Positions 7,115-11,143 of a stretch of 11,143 bases of DNA are shown here, one piece after another; within the stretch, counting starts at the first letter, position 1; each line of letters starts with the position of its first letter. The notes beneath the pieces were generated by a model, which searched no databases, was not told the origin of the DNA, and saw nothing but the letters and a program-made list of their open reading frames with translations. Made by a program: the position numbers and the translations under genes. Origin of the DNA: an uncultured Dechloromonas sp. (GTDB taxonomy: Bacteria > Pseudomonadota > Gammaproteobacteria > Burkholderiales > Rhodocyclaceae); NCBI GenBank assembly GCA_946477505.1, contig CAMKYP010000089.1, positions 1 to 11,143 of the forward strand, given 5' to 3'.

Positions 7115-8752
7115 ATGACCAAATTTGTTTTCGTTACGGGTGGTGTCGTGTCCTCTCTGGGCAAAGGCATCGCCGCCGCATCGCTCGGGGCCATTCTGGA
7201 ATCCCGCGGCATCAAAGTTACCCATCTCAAGCTCGACCCCTACATCAACGTCGACCCCGGCACGATGAGTCCTTTCCAGCATGGAGAGGTTTTCGTCACC
7301 GAGGACGGCGCCGAGACCGACCTTGACCTTGGCCACTACGAGCGCTTCACCAGCGCCAAGATGACCAAGCGCAACAATTTCACGACCGGCCAGGTCTACG
7401 ACACCGTGCTCAAGAAGGAGCGTCGTGGCGAGTACCTCGGCAAGACCGTACAGGTCATCCCGCACATCACCGACGAAATCAAGGGCAAGGTCAAGGCCGG
7501 TGCCGAAGGCGCCGACGTGGCCATCGTCGAAGTCGGTGGCACGGTCGGCGACATCGAATCCCTGCCGTTCCTCGAAGCCATTCGCCAGATGGGCATCGAG
7601 GAAGGTCGCAACAACGTCTGCTACATGCATCTGACGCTGCTGCCCTACATTCCGACTGCCGGTGAGCTGAAGACCAAGCCGACCCAGCACTCCGTCAAGG
7701 AGCTGCGCGAAATCGGTATCCAGCCGGACATCCTGCTCTGCCGTGCCGACCGTTCCATTCCGGTCGAGGAACGCCGCAAGATCGCGCTGTTCTGTAACGT
7801 GATGCCGGAAGCCGTCATCGAGTGCCTCGATGCCGATTCCATCTACAAGATTCCGGGCATGCTGCACGAGCAGATGCTCGACGAAATCGTCTGCCACAAG
7901 CTGAACATCTTGGCCAAGGCAGCCGACCTGACGGTCTGGGAAAACCTGATCGTCGCCTTGGAGCACCCGTTACATCAGGTGAAGATCGCTTTCGTCGGCA
8001 AATATGTCGATCTGACCGAGTCGTACAAGTCGCTGATCGAAGCGATCAAGCACGCTGGCATCCATACGCGCAGCCAGGTCGATATCGTCTATCTCGATTC
8101 GGAGGATATCGAAAAGAACGGCACCGGCGTGCTCGAAGATCTGGACGCCATCCTCGTTCCTGGCGGTTTCGGCCGTCGCGGCACGGAGGGCAAGATTGCC
8201 GCCATTCGCTATGCTCGCGAGAACAAGGTGCCTTACCTCGGTATCTGTCTCGGCATGCAGCTGGCTGTCGTCGAATTCGCTCGCGACGTGGCCGGTATGG
8301 CGGGTGCGCACTCCACTGAATTCGTCCAGGACACGCCGTACCCGGTGATCGGCCTGATCACCGAATGGCTGGACGCTTCCGGCAAGGTCGAAAAGCGCAG
8401 CGAGGATTCCGATATCGGCGGCACGATGCGCCTCGGCGCTCAGGTCTGCAAGCTGAAGGAGGATTCTCTGGCACGCCAGATTTACGGGGCCGCCGAGATC
8501 ACCGAGCGTCACCGTCATCGCTATGAAGTCAACAACACGCTGCTCGCCCAACTTGAAGAGAAGGGTCTGATCGTTGCCGGTCGCGCGCCGGGTACCGATC
8601 TGTGCGAAATGGTCGAGCTGCCGGCTGACGTCCATCCGTGGTTCGTGGCTTGCCAGTTCCATCCGGAATTCACCTCCAACCCGCGTCAGGGTCATCCGCT
8701 GTTTACGTCCTACGTGAAGGCGGCACTGGCCAATAAACAGGGCAAGAAATAA
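7115..8752 (+). CDS. pyrG: CTP synthase (glutamine-hydrolysing)
   Basis: A 545-residue protein, the normal length for bacterial CTP synthase. It converts UTP to CTP with ATP and glutamine in the cytoplasm, the last step of de novo pyrimidine nucleotide synthesis. The N-terminal synthase domain begins TKFVFVTGGVVSSLGKGIAA (P-loop), with LKLDPYINVDPGTMSPFQHGE at about 38-58 and IVEVGGTVGDIES near 137-149. The C-terminal class I glutamine amidotransferase domain has PGGFGRRGTEGK (349-360), Cys378 in YLGICLGMQ, and His516 and Glu518 in CQFHPEFTSNP. The ATG at 7115 fits the universal family start (MTK); an in-frame ATG at 7037 would add 26 unrelated residues. It overlaps kdsA by one base (TAATG). 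Divergent from the pigment operon. Confidence 0.98.
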   Translation: MTKFVFVTGGVVSSLGKGIAAASLGAILESRGIKVTHLKLDPYINVDPGTMSPFQHGEVFVTEDGAETDLDLGHYERFTSAKMTKRNNFTTGQVYDTVLKKERRGEYLGKTVQVIPHITDEIKGKVKAGAEGADVAIVEVGGTVGDIESLPFLEAIRQMGIEEGRNNVCYMHLTLLPYIPTAGELKTKPTQHSVKELREIGIQPDILLCRADRSIPVEERRKIALFCNVMPEAVIECLDADSIYKIPGMLHEQMLDEIVCHKLNILAKAADLTVWENLIVALEHPLHQVKIAFVGKYVDLTESYKSLIEAIKHAGIHTRSQVDIVYLDSEDIEKNGTGVLEDLDAILVPGGFGRRGTEGKIAAIRYARENKVPYLGICLGMQLAVVEFARDVAGMAGAHSTEFVQDTPYPVIGLITEWLDASGKVEKRSEDSDIGGTMRLGAQVCKLKEDSLARQIYGAAEITERHRHRYEVNNTLLAQLEEKGLIVAGRAPGTDLCEMVELPADVHPWFVACQFHPEFTSNPRQGHPLFTSYVKAALANKQGKK

Positions 8753-9588
8753 TGAAACTTTGCGGTTTCGAGGCTGGTCTTGACCAGCCTTTTTTCCTGA
8801 TTGCCGGGCCTTGTACCGCTGAATCCGAGCAGTTGTGCCTGGATGTGGCCGGGTATATGAAGGAAGTCTGCGCCCGACTGGGTATCAGCTACATTTTCAA
8901 GGCGTCGTACGACAAGGCCAATCGCAGTTCCGGTACTTCGGTACGCGGCCTGGGCCTCGACGAAGGCCTGCGCATCTTTTCCGAAGTGCAGCGCCAGATC
9001 GGCGTGCCGGTACTGACCGATGTGCACGATATTGACCAGATCGCTCCCGTGGCGGCCGTTGTCGACGTGCTGCAGACCCCGGCTTTCCTGTGCCGGCAGA
9101 CCGATTTCATCCATGCTGTGGCTTCCTGCGGCAAACCGGTGAATATCAAGAAAGGCCAGTTCCTGGCGCCGGGCGACATGAAGAACGTCGTCGCCAAGGC
9201 TCGCGAAGTGAACAACGGCGCTGACAACATCCTGGTTTGCGAACGCGGCGCTTCCTTCGGCTACAACAACCTTGTGTCCGACATGCGCTCGCTGGCGATC
9301 ATGCGTGAGACGGGTTGTCCGGTGGTTTTCGACGCCACCCACTCGGTGCAATTGCCGGGTGGGCAGGGTACGTCCTCGGGGGGGCAGCGCGAGTTCGTTC
9401 CGGTGTTGGCACGGGCTGCGGTGGCAGTCGGCATTTCCGGCTTATTCATGGAAACCCATCCGTGCCCCGAAAAGGCATGGTCCGACGGTCCGAACAGTTG
9501 GCCGCTGGATCGCATGGAAAGCCTGCTCGCTACCCTGGTGGCGCTCGATAAGGCGGTGAAATCCGCCGGATTCGAGGAACTGAAGTAA
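8752..9588 (+). CDS. kdsA: 3-deoxy-8-phosphooctulonate (KDO-8-P) synthase, metal-dependent class
   Basis: A 278-residue enzyme that condenses phosphoenolpyruvate with arabinose-5-phosphate to give KDO-8-phosphate for lipopolysaccharide inner core. Recognisable stretches are FFLIAGPCTAES (14-25), KASYDKANRSS (50-60), PVNIKKGQFLAP, VCERGASFGYNNLVSDMRS (162-180) and DATHSVQLPGG. Cys21 occupies the place where the metal-free E. coli enzyme has Asn26. With His197, Glu234 and Asp245 it forms the metal set of the Aquifex-type enzyme (Cys11, His185, Glu222, Asp233), with identical 37- and 11-residue spacings between the last three. ATG 8752 shares its A with the pyrG stop; AGGG lies 9 bases upstream. 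Its codons 7-14 contain a terminator-like hairpin, listed separately. DAHP synthase is the related alternative, but the KANRSS and SDGPNS motifs point to KdsA. Confidence 0.97.
   Translation: MKLCGFEAGLDQPFFLIAGPCTAESEQLCLDVAGYMKEVCARLGISYIFKASYDKANRSSGTSVRGLGLDEGLRIFSEVQRQIGVPVLTDVHDIDQIAPVAAVVDVLQTPAFLCRQTDFIHAVASCGKPVNIKKGQFLAPGDMKNVVAKAREVNNGADNILVCERGASFGYNNLVSDMRSLAIMRETGCPVVFDATHSVQLPGGQGTSSGGQREFVPVLARAAVAVGISGLFMETHPCPEKAWSDGPNSWPLDRMESLLATLVALDKAVKSAGFEELK
8771..8795 (+). terminator. intrinsic-terminator-like hairpin inside the start of kdsA
   Basis: A perfect inverted repeat, AGGCTGGT (8771-8778) and ACCAGCCT (8783-8790), encloses a CTTG tetraloop (8779-8782) and is followed by an uninterrupted T run ending at 8795. 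This is the full shape of a Rho-independent terminator, in the sense direction, 19 bases after the kdsA ATG. It falls within kdsA codons 7-14, several of which end in T. It could reduce readthrough from pyrG into kdsA when translation is poor, or it could be an accident of coding. The structure is seen directly; function is unproven. Confidence 0.4.
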
Positions 9589-9896
9589 TGTCGGCCAAGG
9601 GCTATATCGTTGCCGAGGTGAAGGTGCACGACGCCGATGCCATCGCCCGATATCGCCAGCTGTCTACCGCCGCCGTCGAGCAATATGGCGGTCGTTTCCT
9701 GATCCGGGGCGGAGCTTCGGAAGTTCTCGAAGGCCAGTGGTCGCCGCCGGAGCGGATGATTGTTGTTGAGTTCGAGTCGGTGGCGCAGGCCAAGCGCTTC
9801 TACGATTCGGCCGAGTATCAGGCGGCCCGCAAGGTCCGCGAACATATTGCCGAAATGAACATGCTGGTCATTTCCGGTGTTGATAATCAAGTTTAA
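9588..9896 (+). CDS. DUF1330 family protein
   Basis: A 102-residue protein with the DUF1330 pattern, a small ferredoxin-like alpha+beta barrel fold: GYIVAEVKVHDADAIARYRQ at the N-terminus, GGRFLIRGGASEVLEG (34-49), MIVVEFESVAQAKRFYDSAEYQAA (57-80) and the closing NMLVISGV. No signal peptide or membrane segment is seen. Its biochemical function is unknown; members are usually stand-alone cytoplasmic dimers. The ATG shares its A with the kdsA stop (TAATG), and a good GAGGA (9574-9578) sits 9 bases upstream, so it is translated together with kdsA. Position between kdsA and eno suggests co-expression with central metabolism but does not reveal a role. Confidence 0.88.
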   Translation: MSAKGYIVAEVKVHDADAIARYRQLSTAAVEQYGGRFLIRGGASEVLEGQWSPPERMIVVEFESVAQAKRFYDSAEYQAARKVREHIAEMNMLVISGVDNQV

Positions 9897-9921
9897 TTTG
9901 TTCTTTCAACCTTCTGAAAAT

Positions 9922-9926
9922 AAGGA
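9922..9926 (+). promoter_or_regulatory. strong Shine-Dalgarno of eno
   Basis: AAGGA lies 6 bases before the eno ATG at 9933, in an A-rich, low-GC 36-base spacer after the DUF1330 gene. It is the clearest ribosome binding site in the window, fitting the high expression expected of enolase. No terminator hairpin is seen in the spacer, so eno may be co-transcribed with the upstream genes. Confidence 0.75.
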
Positions 9927-9932
9927 AGAAAT

Positions 9933-11143
9933 ATGAGTTCTATCGTTGATGTTGTTGCCCGCGAAATTCTGGATTCCCGTGGCAATCCCACTGTCGAAGC
10001 CGACGTTCTGCTCGAATCCGGCGTCATGGGCCGCGCGGCAGTTCCGTCCGGTGCGTCCACCGGCACCCGCGAAGCCATCGAACTGCGTGACGGCGATGCC
10101 GGCCGTTACCTCGGCAAGGGTGTGATGCAGGCGGTCGAGAACATCAATACCGAAATCTCCGAAGCCATCATCGGTCTTGATGCCCAGGAACAGGCCTTCA
10201 TCGACCAGACCATGATCGACCTCGACGGCACCGACAACAAGTCGCGCCTCGGCGCCAACGCCATCCTGGCCGTCTCCATGGCTGTCGCCAAGGCGGCCGC
10301 CGAGGAATCCGGCCTGCCGCTCTATCGCTACTTCGGCGGCATGAGCCCGATGCAGATGCCGGTGCCGATGATGAACATTATCAACGGCGGCGAGCACGCC
10401 AACAACAGCCTGGATATCCAGGAATTCATGGTCATGCCGGTTGGTGCCGCCAACATTCGCGAAGCCATCCGCTGCGGCGCCGAAATCTTCCACGCCCTGA
10501 AGAAGCTGCTGAACAAGAAGGGTCACTCGACCGCCGTTGGCGACGAAGGCGGCTTCGCCCCGAATCTGGGCAGCCATGCCGAAGCCCTGCAGATCATCAT
10601 GGAAGCCATCGAGATGGCTGGCTACGTGCCGGGCCAGGATGTCCTGCTTGCCCTGGACTGCGCCGCTTCCGAGTTCTACAAGGATGGCAAGTACAAGCTG
10701 GCCGGTGAGGGCCTGGAGCTGACCTCGGCGCAATTCGTCGATTACCTGGCCAACCTGGCCGACCAGTTCCCGATCGTCTCGATCGAGGACGGCATGTCCG
10801 AAGCTGACTGGGACGGCTGGAAGCTGCTGACCGACCGTCTGGGCGACAAGGTGCAGATCGTCGGCGACGACGTCTTCGTGACCAACACCAAGATCTTCAA
10901 GGAAGGCATCAAGAAGGGCATCGGCAACTCGATCCTGATCAAGATCAACCAGATCGGCACCCTGTCCGAAACCTTCGCTGCCGTCGAAATGGCCAAGCGC
11001 GCCGGCTATACCGCCGTGATCTCGCATCGCTCCGGTGAAACCGAAGACAGCACCATCGCCGACATCGCCGTCGGCCTCAACGCCGGCCAGATCAAGACCG
11101 GTTCGCTGTCGCGTTCCGACCGTATCGCCAAGTACAACCAGCT
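9933..11143 (+). CDS. eno: enolase (phosphopyruvate hydratase), 3' end cut by window edge
   Basis: 403 codons are visible of an expected roughly 427. Enolase interconverts 2-phosphoglycerate and phosphoenolpyruvate in glycolysis and gluconeogenesis. The start SSIVDVVAREILDSRGNPTV is the family N-terminus, with the mobile loop PSGASTGTREA at 38-48. Active-site residues are present: His155 in NGGEHANN, Glu205 in GDEGGFAPN, the Mg ligands Asp242, Glu285 (SIEDGMSE) and Asp312 (VGDDVFVTN), Lys337 in LIKINQIGTL, His365 in ISHRSGETED and Lys388 in GQIKTGSLSRSDR. Codons are strongly biased to C/G-ending, as for a highly expressed gene. Its product phosphoenolpyruvate is a substrate of KdsA, two genes upstream. 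The reading frame is open to the right edge with no sign of damage. Confidence 0.98.
   Translation, partial: MSSIVDVVAREILDSRGNPTVEADVLLESGVMGRAAVPSGASTGTREAIELRDGDAGRYLGKGVMQAVENINTEISEAIIGLDAQEQAFIDQTMIDLDGTDNKSRLGANAILAVSMAVAKAAAEESGLPLYRYFGGMSPMQMPVPMMNIINGGEHANNSLDIQEFMVMPVGAANIREAIRCGAEIFHALKKLLNKKGHSTAVGDEGGFAPNLGSHAEALQIIMEAIEMAGYVPGQDVLLALDCAASEFYKDGKYKLAGEGLELTSAQFVDYLANLADQFPIVSIEDGMSEADWDGWKLLTDRLGDKVQIVGDDVFVTNTKIFKEGIKKGIGNSILIKINQIGTLSETFAAVEMAKRAGYTAVISHRSGETEDSTIADIAVGLNAGQIKTGSLSRSDRIAKYNQ

Noticed and set aside
7085..7966. 293-codon open frame on the minus strand opposite pyrG
   Set aside because: Antisense shadow of pyrG, with no motif and no plausible start signal.
8752..9588. 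kdsA read as a DAHP synthase
   Set aside because: Both families share the fold and phosphoenolpyruvate site, but KANRSS, the 278-residue length and the SDGPNS C-terminal motif fit KDO-8-P synthase.
9897..9932. Possible terminator or promoter between the DUF1330 gene and eno
   Set aside because: Only 36 A/T-rich bases with no inverted repeat and no paired -35/-10 hexamers; only the Shine-Dalgarno can be supported.
9906..11027. 373-codon open frame on the minus strand opposite eno
   Set aside because: Antisense shadow of a highly biased gene; Asp/His/Gly-rich pseudo-protein without domain character.

Overview
The window comes from a GC-rich Gram-negative bacterium, most likely a betaproteobacterium of the Rhodocyclales (Azoarcus/Dechloromonas-like). 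This rests on protein flavour, on the housekeeping order pyrG-kdsA-DUF1330-eno, and on the type of pigment cluster beside it. It is inference from family knowledge, since no 16S or other marker is present. No RNA gene, insertion sequence, CRISPR array or phage gene was seen, and every stretch longer than 160 bases is coding.

Left region (1-6956, all minus strand): eight tightly packed genes, read right to left. They are a DarA-type dialkylresorcinol enzyme, a DarB-type ketosynthase III, a small HTH-like protein, a BtrH-like acyltransferase/peptidase-fold protein, an ABC ATPase, an ABC-2 permease, an acyl carrier protein and a FabF-like ketoacyl synthase that runs off the left edge. All but two junctions are stop/start overlaps, so this is one operon. 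The content matches the resorcinol, carrier and export part of an aryl polyene-dialkylresorcinol (APE-DAR) pigment cluster, the class that makes flexirubin-like or arcuflavin-like membrane pigments. The aryl-polyene starter and ring-forming genes would lie beyond position 1.

Middle (6957-7114): a 158-base divergent intergenic region with candidate promoters for the pigment operon (minus) and for pyrG (plus).

Right region (7115-11143, plus strand): pyrG (CTP synthase), kdsA (KDO-8-phosphate synthase, metal-dependent class), a DUF1330 protein and eno (enolase, cut by the right edge). The first three are joined by TAATG overlaps; eno follows after 36 bases with its own strong Shine-Dalgarno sequence. 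PyrG makes CTP, which is also used to activate KDO, and KdsA uses phosphoenolpyruvate, the product of enolase, so the order has a metabolic logic.

The points most worth a second look are: an intrinsic-terminator-shaped hairpin with a T tract inside the first codons of kdsA; a ketoacyl synthase in which the first active-site His is replaced by Gln; and the small HTH-like and BtrH-like proteins built into the pigment operon.
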